A DNA stretch of 64,000 nucleotides from Hyphodiscus hymeniophilus (taxonomy: Eukaryota > Ascomycota > Leotiomycetes > Helotiales > Hyphodiscaceae), in the NCBI GenBank assembly GCA_016508695.1, contig VNKQ01000002.1, positions 1 to 64,000 on the forward strand, written 5' to 3'. Of the stretch, positions 11,991 through 22,497 are shown one piece after another. Numbering within the stretch: position 1 is the first letter of the stretch; every line of letters begins with the position of its first letter. Both the position numbers and the translations under genes were made by a program. The notes beneath the pieces were generated by a model. That model was not told the DNA's origin. It ran no database searches and worked only from the letters and a program-made list of their open reading frames with translations.

Positions 11991-14281
11991 CTATAAATAA
12001 AACTTACTCAATGCGGCAGTTCCAATATCCCAGAAGGTTCCAACCCTCTTCAAGACGAGCTTAAGCAAGTTTAAATGAATGTTATGTTGATTTACCTTCG
12101 AACCACGAGCAGCGAGGACATTGTCAAAAGCGGGGCCAATAATCGTGCATACTATGAATGGGCATGCATAACCAATGAATTCCGGTAACCAGGCTCGCAT
12201 GGCTCGAAAAACAAGATCTCCGTCATTGTAAGGTTCTGATCCAGTACTTTCAAAATGTGACGCTACTAACGTTTGTTCTTGTGATTTGGTATTTCGAGCT
12301 CGTCGTAGCAAAACTCTGCTTCTACATTGGGTTAGAAAAGTTGTGACTGGAGATATACTAGACTTACGTATGTAACATGATTATTGTGGAAATAACCCAA
12401 TTGCAATTCGCAAAGTTACTTTCACTGAAAACCAAACATCCAGAGCTGAGATGAAAGTTTCTCGGGAGCAGTAAATTAAAGCAGTCCAATGTTGATTCAA
12501 AATTCTTCAACTCATCTGCGGTAGTTGTCCATCGTAAAGACAAATCGTGAGCCGTAGCCATCAGGAACGTGCTGAGGAGAAACCACGCCCTCTCATCTTG
12601 ATTCGATGCGCCACTCAAACTGTCCCAAGCTTGAAACGGGTCGGCTTTGATAGAGGTTGACGAGACTGGACTGTTCGAGAACCAGTATTTGTCAGAAACT
12701 GGTAGTAGCACATGTATTTGGTTATTGTCGATTCCGTGAGGCCGCCTTGAAATTGTCGATGCAAAAACATCCAACTCCCATACGAGCCACCATGTTCTTC
12801 TCCGCTCTTCTTGTCTAGCCCATTCCTCAGAGGTAATGCTGTTGATATTGTACGCAGGCCCTAAGCAGATAATATCTTCGTCAAGCGTGTTAAGACCAAG
12901 ATCTATCGCCAGTCGACAACAGGTCCCGATTAGCAGCCAACTTTGCGTAGTTGGAAGAGAGGTTTGCTGATAGAAAGATAATAGAATACATCCTTGCAGA
13001 AGGGCTAAGCTGCTCTGCTCAAGTTTATCCATTCGAAGTATTTCATCATAAAGAGCCTTTGCTTTAGAGCCAAATATTTTTGCTCTAGCTTTGGGTGCTG
13101 TCTCTCCAAAGTACGGAGAAGATGAGAGTCTTGCGGATAGCGCTAGCATCCCATTCAGAATGAGAGCAAACTCAATAGTTAGACCGCAGTATCTGGCTTC
13201 GTCTGGATCATGAACTCTGAATCTCTTTCGAAAATTGGGAGCATGAAATAAGGGAATGAAGCACTGGACTTTCTCAAAGAATAGTTCAATCCTATAGATA
13301 TCAGACATCCTGCAGACTCTTGTGGGACCAACTTACAGGTCATCTACTAGCGACGGTGGAAGTGGAACTGCATAGTCATTTCCACTTTTGTCCCTAGCGA
13401 GCACCGCAGTAGGACTTTGACGTGGGTCAGAAATGATACTTGGTAAAAGCTCCATGTTCCCGATCCGTTGCCAGTCTATGTCAGATGCCAGAAATTCTAT
13501 CTCGGGCTGAGATCCGTTCACAAATAAATCTTGAAACTGGAAATCCCAATCATTGGAAATAGGTAATATCTCCGTGTTTTGTTGAACGACGGTATGGGAA
13601 TCTTCGTATGATAGATGTACCTGTGCGGACTGATTCGCATCGAAATGACATACTTCGGAAGAGTTTTGAGCTAGGTCTGGTAAGTTCTCTGTGGCTCTGT
13701 GTTGACTGGATAGTTGGAGGGTTGATGGTGAAGTATCACGCTGGGATGAAGTGCTGCTCAGAGCTCTATCCTGGCTTCTTCGAATTGCTCCTTGTAGTCC
13801 ATTGGAGTCCAGTTCATCTAATAATTTGTCTACTAACAGTTTAGGATGTAAAAAGAGACCGAATATAGCAAAACCATACCTAACTCTGGCCCCTTACTGG
13901 CCTCGAGCAACTTCTGCCGAAAGGTCCGGTATTGTGTCTCTAGGGTTGGCCTTTTCCTCTTGGTAGGATACGTACATACCCTATCTGACTGCTCGCAACG
14001 GGAGCACCGTGGGGTCTTTCTATCACCTGTCGCAGGAGTCAATAAGTTTTATAGGCAACCAGAGAGTTGCCTTGAGGCTTTCCAGGGCAGGTCACAACCA
14101 ATACAGGACAGTGACTTTACATTTACTCTTCTTCCTAGACACGGTTATTTTAGAGATTATCTTTCCATCTTTCCAGCATAGGACATTACCTATTGCACTC
14201 CTCACAGGACCGGTTCTGCGGTTGGAATGCGGCATGGCTGGAGTAGCCAGGTCGCGTTCGGCTTTGTCGATAGTCGCCCAT
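11991..14281 (-). CDS. Zn2Cys6 transcription factor with fungal-specific middle domain
   Basis: Exons read as 14281-14190, 14134-14121, 14026-13880, 13832-13337, 13291-12368 and 12321-11991. The zinc cluster is assembled from three exons: exon 1 ends in SCEECNR, a 14-bp exon 2 adds KKSK and the first base of the third Cys codon, and exon 3 continues DRKTPRCSRCEQSDRVC. Together these give C-x2-C-x6-C-x6-C-x2-C-x6-C, followed by a basic linker PTKRKRP. The middle-homology domain (FFEKVQCFIPLFHAPNF, RRTWWLVWELDVFAS) spans exon 5. Length is 667 residues, or 651 if a 48-bp GTAAAT..AAG segment in the tail is spliced. Its position suggests control of the hydrolases or of the PKS cluster. Start chosen at the first ATG upstream of the zinc cluster. 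Confidence 0.85.
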
Positions 14282-14423
14282 CGTAAGCGAGGGACAGCGG
14301 AGATCTGGTACACGCACACAGGAGCCCACCTGTGTCGAATGTATGATTAAGAAATCAACACTGGGTATTATCGTATGGCAAGGTGATGTTGGACATCTGG
14401 GGATATGAGAAGTTTCGTGGTCT

Positions 14424-14439
14424 AGGCGGTCAGCCGCCT
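14424..14439. promoter_or_regulatory. CGG-N4-CCG palindrome upstream of the regulator
   Basis: Perfect 6-bp inverted arms AGGCGG and CCGCCT around a 4-bp spacer, containing an inverted CGG/CCG pair spaced by four bases. It lies about 145 bp upstream of the start of the Zn2Cys6 gene. Paired CGG triplets are the classic target of zinc-cluster dimers, so this is a candidate site, possibly autoregulatory. No binding evidence is available. Confidence 0.5.
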
Positions 14440-14458
14440 GATCTGCCCAGAAAGCGGG

Positions 14459-14478
14459 GTACACGGTCCGGGGTGTAC
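14459..14478. promoter_or_regulatory. GTACAC-N8-GTGTAC palindrome upstream of the regulator
   Basis: Perfect 6-bp inverted arms around an 8-bp GC-rich spacer that itself contains GGTCCGG. It lies 20 bp beyond the CGG palindrome, about 180 bp upstream of the regulator start. Two palindromes within 55 bp make chance less likely, but the function is inferred only from position. Confidence 0.45.
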
Positions 14479-14946
14479 TGTAGGGTTTAATATTTGGACC
14501 CCTCACTACCCGTGTTTTTGACACATATTCCTACGATCGACAACACCAAAGAATCTTACCATTTAATGGGTAGTATGGCCATAATGTGTGTTATGATTAT
14601 ATTTAAGTGTTTACGAATTGAGTCTTTGCTGTCGTTTTCTAAATAGCTGTATGGTGAACACGGCACACCCATACAGTGCTCATTACAAAAAGAATGGAAT
14701 AATCGCTTGGTCGCTTAAGGTACAGAGAGCTTCTAGGTACGCCACTTCGTTCCGCTTGTGTGCAAGCAAGCTTTCAGTTTCATGATCCGCAATAATTTGG
14801 AACTGTCTTCATTTTACATCACTTAGATACCGACTCTTTTCGTATCATACTTCCCATAAGGTGATAAGCTCTTACGATCTTGCCGGAGTTCAAGAGGAGA
14901 GGTGCGATGTGGAGGCAGGACTGGGTAGGTATAACAGCAGTAATAT

Positions 14947-15595
14947 TTATTCACATTTATCTACGAGACCGGTATGGAGGTCATATATCCACCCAGTGAT
15001 TTGAATTCTGGGCTTAATCAAAGGATGAGACTTGAGATATTGGACATCCTGGCGAACACTTCTCTCAATTCTGTCACGCTCGGTATCCCCGGATCGTGGT
15101 TTGAAAGGTTGATAGGCAATTGCTTCCGCCCATGGAAGTGCACCATCCCTGAAACCTCCTCCAGGTGCTGAAGCATCGTTCTTTGCAACGATCTCTCGGA
15201 CCCATTCGTCGGAGAAGGCCAAGCTGCCGCAATCTTTGTTAAGCAGTCAGTCACTATGAATGATTGAAATGCGTGTTCTGTGGCTTTTACTGACCCGTAT
15301 GATGAACAACTTTCAGTTCTTTTATGTCACTCAGGACTGACACCAGGAGAATTGATCGTATAACATCTTCTGAGGCCGTCCTACCACCACCGTTTCGAAT
15401 TACAAAGGCTTCGTTCTCAGAGAGGTTGAAAAAGCGTTCCGGTATGCATCGCGCATCGCAGCAGCAGATAATTCCAACTCGAGACCGGGCGCCAACGATA
15501 GGATCTGGCTTATGCACTTGAGTAGCATAATGCTTGTTTGCACCTTCAAAATCGTAAGGAGCGTATGCATTCGTCTGATCGTGTCCGTTGCCCAT
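14947..15595 (-). CDS. Beta-class carbonic anhydrase
   Basis: Exon 1 (15595-15295) and exon 2 (15233-14947) are joined over a 61-bp intron with GTCAGT donor, giving 195 residues. Exon 1 carries CCDARCIPERFF with the CxDxR zinc and catalytic dyad motif, then EAFVIRNGGGRT and VVHHT. The intron splits the second zinc motif HHTDCG, so His comes from exon 1 and Cys from exon 2. The enzyme interconverts CO2 and bicarbonate. It has no obvious targeting peptide. Its place between a decarboxylase-containing region and a monooxygenase suggests handling of CO2 released by decarboxylation, but that is inference. Start taken at the Met of MGNGHDQ; no better upstream start was seen. Confidence 0.88.
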
Positions 15596-16155
15596 GGTAA
15601 TAAGTAATCATTCAAAACAGACTGAGTTCGGCAGTAAGCTTATTGACTACTCTTGTAGGTGCTTCGCCTAAAACAAACAGCGCCAGGATTGCTTTTTAGT
15701 AATTCTTCATCGTCCTCGGAAATTTAGTGGTGGTTCTCAGCTCAGAGAGCAATATCTGAGATTGATGACGATTTAATAAGCTGCTTGACCAGGCAAGGAT
15801 AGTGTACGGAAGTGAGTTACGCCTATCCCGAGCAGTCCCGCGTTTTGCAAGACCATCCAACAGTGTACACAGCTAATGCGCACGAAACCGGCTTTAGTCA
15901 ATCCCGGGCACATAGCACCGCAAATGTACGCGGCTTAAAACAGCCCGCCCTCTGCCCACGCTACATAAGTCACGGGATGAAATATCCAGACCTTGCATAT
16001 ATTCTTCAGGGATCTACTACTCAAATTATCAAATAGAATTCAGTTCTCCTATATCTGGGCATTGAGTTCCACTGATCTTTCGAAAATGGTCCACACGTTA
16101 ACAGAACTCGAATGACTCAACAGCCATACAATAGCTGAGCAGCGAAATCGATACC
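15596..16155. other. Divergent promoter region
   Basis: Between the minus-strand carbonic anhydrase and plus-strand FAD monooxygenase, so probably a shared divergent control region. No gene is seen; a short frame at 15812-16036 has no recognisable content. Confidence 0.5.
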
Positions 16156-18161
16156 ATGGATGAAAATGTCAATGAAACTTCGGCTGCTGACTTTGTGACG
16201 GATGTGGTAGTGGTGGGCACTGGGCCAGCAGGTGGCGCTCTGGCTTCATTTCTCGGCTCTCACGGTATGAAGGATGAAAGAAGTATGGTGCAAAGGTTTA
16301 TAAGTTGACATTCATCAACCGTCAGGTGTAAAGGGACTTATGATAGGCATTACATCAACCACGGCAGAGACCCCACGTGCTCATATCACAAACATGGCTG
16401 CTGCAGGTTCGTACCCTGAGCCGAGCGAGCAATAGGTCTAATACTGGCGTCAGAATGCCTCCGAGACATCGATTTAGAAAACGAATGTAGAAAAGTGGCA
16501 AGTCCTTCGACGACTATGACACATACCCGTTGGTCCTACAGCATGGCCGGAGAAGAATACGGCCGCATATATTCCTGGGGAAACGGGCCAGGCCCGGAGT
16601 CAAAGTACAAAGACGCAAGCCCTTGTGCACCCATGGACTTACCGCAAACTCTGCTTGAACCTATTCTAGTCCGCAAGGCCACCCTGAGCGGATTCATCTG
16701 CAGATTCGATACGGAATTCCTTTCGTTTAAAGAAGATATTGAGGACGCAACTGTTGACGTGAAGGTGAAGGATCTCATCTTCCAAAACATCTATACAATC
16801 AGATGCAAATATCTATTTGGCGCAGACGGAGCCAGAAGCAAGATCATAGACCAGTTGGGTCTTCCTCTCATCAAGCGTCCTGGAGGTGGCTTGGCATGGA
16901 ACATTCTCGTTAAAGCTGATCTCTCTCACCTCATGCCGAATCGCATGGGGAACTTGCACTGGATCTATCAGCATGATATCGAGCACCCGGACTTTGCTTG
17001 GGTTGGCTTTCCCCGAATGGTAAAACCTTGGTTCGAATGGGTCTTTATCATATTGCCGGCTCCGGGCTACAAAGCCGAATCTCCTCCTTCTCAAGAGCAA
17101 TGGATGAAGCGGATAAAGCAGATGATTGGTGACGATGCCGTTGAAGTGGAAATTTTAAATATTTCCAAGTGGCAAATCAATGATATCGTAGCAGAACAAT
17201 ATTCCGACGGTAGGGTGTTTTGCCTCGGTGATGCAGTCCACCGCCATCCTCCTTCAAATGGCTTGGGCTCCAATACCTCAGTACAAGATGCATTTAATCT
17301 TGCTTGGAAAGTGGCCTATGTTTTGCAAGGTAGTTTCAAGTGACATATTATTTCTTCGCGACATATCTGACATTCTCGTAGGCCGAGCTGGAGCTGAGCT
17401 TCTTGTTTCATATAACGCGGAACGACAGCCTGTAGGACAGAGCATTGTTGACAGGTAATGCAGTCAGTCAAACTTTGAAGAAACCAATTGTCTGACCCCC
17501 CAGGGCCAATCAAGGTATTCGCGACCACTTCCCTATATGGGAAAGCACCGGTATTGCAGCACGCGATGCAGCAACTCGCAAGGCTCAGTTCGCCGAGCTG
17601 TCTGCAGACACACATGCGGGACGCGAGAGGCGAAAGGCTTTCTCGGCAGCAATCAGGAATACGCGATTTGAATTTCAAGCAGTCGGTATTGAGATGAACC
17701 AGCGATATAAATCATCTGCAGTGTATCGATCCGACGAAGATAAAGATAGTCTACCATTGGAAGGAGACCCTATTCTTGACTACCATAAGTCAACGTTTCC
17801 AGGAGCTAGAGTGCCACATGCGTGGCTTAATACTGCAGTTCCCAAAAAACCAATCTCGACGATTGATTTGTGTGGAAAAGGACGCTTTACTATCTTGACG
17901 GGTATTGGAGGAGGGTCTTGGAGGAAAGCAGCAGCTGAAGCGACGGAAACCCTCAGGGTTCCAGTCGAGGTCTTCGTTATTGGCTTCCGACAAGACTACG
18001 AAGACGTGTACTTCGAGTGGGAGCAAGTAAGAGGAATCGAGGAAAGTGGTTGCGTCTTAGTAAGACCTGATCGTTTTGTTGCATGGCGGTGCAACGAGGG
18101 TTTGGATAATTGTACAGAGAAGCTGGTTAGTGTAATGCGTAAAGTCTTGTCTCTTAGGTAA
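16156..18161 (+). CDS. FAD-dependent phenol hydroxylase-type monooxygenase (PheA/TfdB family)
   Basis: Five exons (16156-16264, 16326-16406, 16454-17329, 17382-17454, 17504-18161) encode 598 residues, normal for this family. The N-terminus has the dinucleotide-binding VVVGTGPAGGALASFL. Then come TPRAHITNMAAAECLRDI, HTRWSYSMAGEEYGRIYSWGN, and the second FAD motif VFCLGDAVHRHPP with GLGSNTSVQDAFNLAWK. The C-terminal thioredoxin-like part ends near MRKVLSLR. Such enzymes use NADPH and O2 to hydroxylate phenols or related aromatic rings. The P450 follows on the same strand after 266 bp. It may belong to the PKS cluster as a tailoring oxidase, or to the aromatic-acid set upstream; both readings are open. 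Confidence 0.88.
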
Positions 18162-18226
18162 TCATACTAATGGAATCAAAATTGCCGAAGTAGTCTTCCG
18201 AGAATTATCAGTACCGTAAATGAGGG

Positions 18227-18240
18227 GCCGCTGACTCGGC
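18227..18240. promoter_or_regulatory. GCCG-N6-CGGC everted repeat in the P450 promoter
   Basis: GCCG and CGGC flank six bases about 190 bp upstream of the P450 start. Everted CCG/CGG pairs can be bound by zinc-cluster factors. A 4-bp arm is weak, so this is only a candidate. Confidence 0.25.
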
Positions 18241-18427
18241 ATCTCTTATTGCCGTAATCCCCGCAAAAATCTTACAGTATCTCACCCCGAACGCATGCCT
18301 GACGCTTATCATACTTAAGGTCCCAAGAGCGAAAGATCTTCTTGACGTTCATTTCTATGTTAATTCTTTTATCCCTCTGCTTAAAACCTAGCTTCAAGGC
18401 TGTAAGGTAGCTTCAGCCTTCTGTGCC

Positions 18428-20067
18428 ATGCTTCAAAGTCTTCTGGATCTGTCTCTCGGCAGTTATGCCTTCGTGGTAGGCAGTGTTGCCGCTCTCTACT
18501 ATCTTGTGGATTTTGTTCGAGATCCTCTTCGAGATATCCCTGGTCCTCCTCTGGCTAGAGTAACTAGGTTTTGGTATTTAGCGGCGATCTACAAAGGGAA
18601 CTTTGAAGTCGTAAACGTCGAGCTACACAAGAAATACGGCCCAATAGTTCGCATTGCTCCTTACGAGTACTCAATCGACGATGTTGATGCAGCGAAAACC
18701 ATTTATGGACACGGAAATGCTTTTGTGAAGGTACTGCGCGGCCTGCAGCTTCACATCCTTGACAGTCCGCTGACACAGGACTTTTAGAGTCGTTGGTATT
18801 GGGCATGGCAGCCACCAGATCCCTCGAGAGCATCTCTCTTCTCAGAGCTCAATCCTACTCGCCACGGTATCCAACGTCGTAAAGTGGCATCGTTGTTCTC
18901 CATGAGTGCTCTAGTCGGGTACGAAGAGTTCGTGAACAATTGTTCTTCTCTCCTCATCCAAAGATTCAACGAAGTAGCGTCTACTGGAAAATGGATAGAC
19001 TTTCATCACTGGTTTCAATGTTATGCATTCGACGTCATTGGAGAAATTACCTTTGCAAGTCGATTCGGGTTCTTGGACATGGGAGAAGATAAAGAGGGAG
19101 TCTTCAAGGCGATTGAAAAGCAAAATTTCTATGCCACCTGTGTTGGGGTGTTTCCGATGATCCATCAATATATCTTCCCATATCTTCCAAAGACGGGGGG
19201 ACCTGCATATGTGCAGAACTATACCTTGAAACAAATCGAGCATCGACAGAGATCGATGAATGATCCAAAAACGCCCCAACGGGAAGGACCTCCTGATATA
19301 ATGACGAAGGTCCTGACAGCCCACGAGGCTGATCCGAAAACAGTCACCAAGATGGATCTTATTACAACATGTCGATCAAACATTGCTGCAGGATCCGACA
19401 CCACGGCGATTTCTCTGTCAAGCATCTTCTACAATCTTATGAAACACCCCCGATCATGGCACCGTCTTCAGGCAGAAGTTGATGCGGCTGCGCAAGAGGG
19501 TAAGATCTCAGATCCAGTGACCTTCAAGGAAGCTCAGCAGCTGCCGTACCTGCAAGCCATCATCAAAGAGGCTTTGAGAGTGCATTCCGCGACGGGTCTT
19601 CCTCTCCAAAGAATTGTGCCAAAGGATGGAACAACCATTGCTGGTCGATTCATTCCAGGTGGATCCACAGTTGGCATAAATGCTTGGGTTGCTCATCGCA
19701 ATGAGAAGGTATATGGACAGGATGCAGATATCTGGAGGCCGGAGAGGTGGCTCGAGATTGAGGAGGAGGGAAGGGCTGGAGATGTCGAGAAATACTTCTT
19801 TGGTAAGCTCCATCGAACTGCATAGCATACATGATACCTGATCTAATAATTGGCCCAGCTTTTGGAATGGGAAGCCGGACTTGCATTGGCAAGAACATCA
19901 GCTTGCTGGAGATGTCAAAACTTGTTCCTCAATTGGTGAGAAACTTTGACATGGTACTTGATGAGAAACTGGATAGTGAGGGCTTGATTTCTTTGAGTCG
20001 CTGGTTCGTTAAGCAGCAGAATTTCAATGGCAAGGTCTTTTTACGGAGGAAGAGCACTAAAAGCTGA
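18428..20067 (+). CDS. Cytochrome P450 (pisatin demethylase-like)
   Basis: Three exons (18428-18730, 18788-19802, 19859-20067) encode 508 residues. The N-terminus is a membrane anchor (about residues 10-28), followed by the proline hinge IPGPPLARV. The I-helix reads AAGSDTTAIS, the ExxR motif is EALR, the PERF-like motif is WRPERW, and the heme loop FGMGSRTCIG contains the ligand Cys. The last intron splits the heme-loop exon from the rest. It is a microsomal monooxygenase resembling the pisatin demethylase group. Position between the FAD monooxygenase and acyltransferase suggests a hydroxylation that creates a site for acylation or glycosylation; that is inference. Confidence 0.92.
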
Positions 20068-21009
20068 AAGGCACAGATTGCTTTGATCTGAGATGTGTTT
20101 GTTCAAAATTGAATCAAGGCGTGGGTTTATATCTCATGAGGAACTTACAGTGGTGGGTGACTCGAGGGTTATTCAGTGCTTTTTATATTTTTCTGTGCTT
20201 GTCTATATCTAAACTACTGGGAACAATGGGAACAATGGGAACAAGAAGCACATTTCGCGGACAGGTAAGTACGTCCTAAGATCTCTTGCAACACTCTCCA
20301 AAACATATTGGACAACAGTGGCAAGTAGAAGGAAGGTTGCACACTTGACTGCCGGTATTACAAAGTTCATTTTAGACCGTAAAGACGTTACAACACCGCC
20401 AAGGGAATGATTGATAAAGATCTGCAATATTTGAAATAGCACGAATAGACAAAGCAAACTTGAGTAGCAAGTAATTTCGGCATTTATACAATGCTACACG
20501 CCACTCGCTTCTCTCAATATCACCGTCGACCAGTTCATTGCGCCCCGAATGATCGCAACTAAAAGACTATTACGACTGGGAAAGTAAAGAGAAGGTGTCC
20601 CAATTATAGAATGGATTGGAGCGAACAAAACAATATTTTTAGGATTTTTATCTTGTGGGGGGCTTCTTTTTTTTTTTTGAAAGCTTGTTAGAGGCTTACG
20701 AGAAGCTCTTGATCTGTTTCACGAAATCATACACCCCTTGTATATACTTAGGCAGTGAATATCACTTGGATTACCTTCTTCTTCGCACGGGTTCAACATT
20801 TCTGGTCGTGACTAAGCCACCCAAAAAATTTGACTGTTATTATTATATTTATTATTCGTTGGGAGATTACTAAAATTAAGAAACGTTACATTTGTTTGAA
20901 CGGCAAAACAAGGTTACTACAAACCTTAGTTTAGAATAGCCGACTTTACTGATTTAACAGCTTTTTGATAAACAGGACCTACTTGCGGCATATGGTCTTT
21001 TATTAAACT
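20068..21009. other. Intergenic region with a short tandem repeat
   Basis: No gene. A 9-bp unit GGGAACAAT occurs nearly three times at 20219-20244. A T10 run lies near 20670. The last part is the promoter side of the acyltransferase. Confidence 0.5.
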
Positions 21010-22352
21010 ATGGATCAGCCTACTGATTTGGCAATATCAGGGCCTCCTTTTAAGATTCAATTTTCTCCAGTCGACCAAGTCGCACCACCAGTCTACTCAC
21101 GTAGGATACTGATATTTTCTCGAAAACATGATGATCACGACGCCGCGGTCCTTGCGCTGAAAGCAGGAATCCAAAGCACAATCAATGAAATCCCCATCTT
21201 GGGCGGTCAGATGGGATTGAGTCCCACTGGATGGATCGTGAAGAGGGGACATGCTTTGCTTCGTATCAAAAACGTGGACATGTCGTATGACGAGCTTCAA
21301 TCACTCTCTTTCCCAGAGTCCATGTTATCACCTGAGCTGCTCTCTTCTGTTCCAGCTATCACCGACTCCGAGAATGAATGGCATACATGTCGCATTCAGG
21401 CAAACTTCATTCGGGGGGCCTATTGCTTGTTATTTCGATCAATCATACCACGATGGATGGTTTTGGAATAACAAAGGTGATCGAGGCACTCGCTCGGAAT
21501 TGTCGAGTCAACAGTCTCTCGAGCTCGGCGGTGTCCTCGGGGATATTTCAATCGGACCGTTCCAGGCTGTTCAACAGCGAAATAGCAGCAGATATCAGAA
21601 AACTGCCAGCATATACTGTCATTCCTGAAACCTCAAAATTGCGCCAAGTTCCAGCAGATATCGTGACAACAACTTTCCGTCTGCCGGTGCAAGCTTTGAA
21701 TGCACTGAAAGCCGCGGCGTCTCCAGTCAGCGGCTGGATCACGACTCACGATGCAGTCAATGCACTATGTTGGACGACACACGCCAGAGGTCGTTACAAA
21801 GCGAAGCTCCTCACTTATGACGATACTGCACGATTCGCCTTCCCGGTCGAGTTCAGGCAGCTGCTTCACCCGCCTCTCCCTTCAGATTACCTTGGAAATG
21901 CAGTCTTAATGACCAAAGTCGAGCTTCCTGTCAAAACTTTACTTGGTCCAGATGGGCTCCGTGCTGCCGCTACGATGATCCGAACAGGTGTTCATGAGGT
22001 AGATGCAGCCTACGTAGACAGTTTCATTGCGGTCGCCAAATCCTTGGAGAATCCTCGACAGCTGAAGATTAATCTCATGCTTGACAACCCACGAACTGGA
22101 TTTGGTTCCACGTCGTACAAAAGCTTTGCGCACAGCTCTTTGGATTGGGATCCTGTCTTGGGCAGCTATGAGAGGCTCAGGTTGGCGTATGGGGTTACTG
22201 GCGAGGGAATGAGTATTATCTTGCCAGTACTTGGTGATGGAAGCTGGGAAGTCACGGTGACTTTGGAAAAAGACCTTGTGGATCTCTTCAGAACTGATGA
22301 AGAGTGGATAAAATATGTCAGCCTCGTTGGGAGGACATATCAGGACAGTTAA
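21010..22352 (+). CDS. BAHD-type acyltransferase (transferase family), apparent frameshift
   Basis: Two overlapping frames together cover one PF02458-type acyltransferase of about 447 residues. The first (21010 to about 21413) holds the N-terminal half; the second (from about 21413 to 22352) begins with GGLLLVIS and the catalytic HTTMDG (HxxxDG) motif, then FRLPVQALNALK and the C-terminal SYKSFAHSSLDWDP and GMSIILPVLGDGSWEV. The change of frame falls at a run of six Gs at 21413-21418, where one base appears to be missing; no intron fits. It is either a sequencing or assembly error in a homopolymer or a true inactivating mutation. Such enzymes transfer acyl groups from CoA to hydroxyls, as in trichothecene 3-O-acetyltransferase. 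Convergent with the PKS, with 145 bp between the stops. Confidence 0.8.
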
Positions 22353-22497
22353 TGTTACGATCCATGGCGCACGATATCAATTCATCTTCTACCTGAATAT
22401 TTCACAGAATCATCTCTGATCTCTAAGCACGATAAACACGCTTATGAAATTCTACCCTCCATCAATAGCTCTCAATCATACAATATGTTATCAACTT

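Larger units (their letters stand above)
14282..14946. other. Regulator promoter region / carbonic anhydrase 3' side
   Basis: No gene. It is upstream of the minus-strand regulator and downstream of the minus-strand carbonic anhydrase. Two palindromes near its proximal end are listed separately; the rest is unremarkable AT-rich sequence. Confidence 0.55.

Noticed and set aside
13292..13336. 27-bp intron in the regulator suggested by an early CAG acceptor
   Set aside because: It is too short. Using the TATAG acceptor 18 bp further gives a 45-bp intron and the conserved VDDLIELFFEKV join.
22353..22497. Shared terminator hairpin between acyltransferase and PKS
   Set aside because: No hairpin was visible in the 145-bp gap, and fungal genes do not use bacterial-type terminators.
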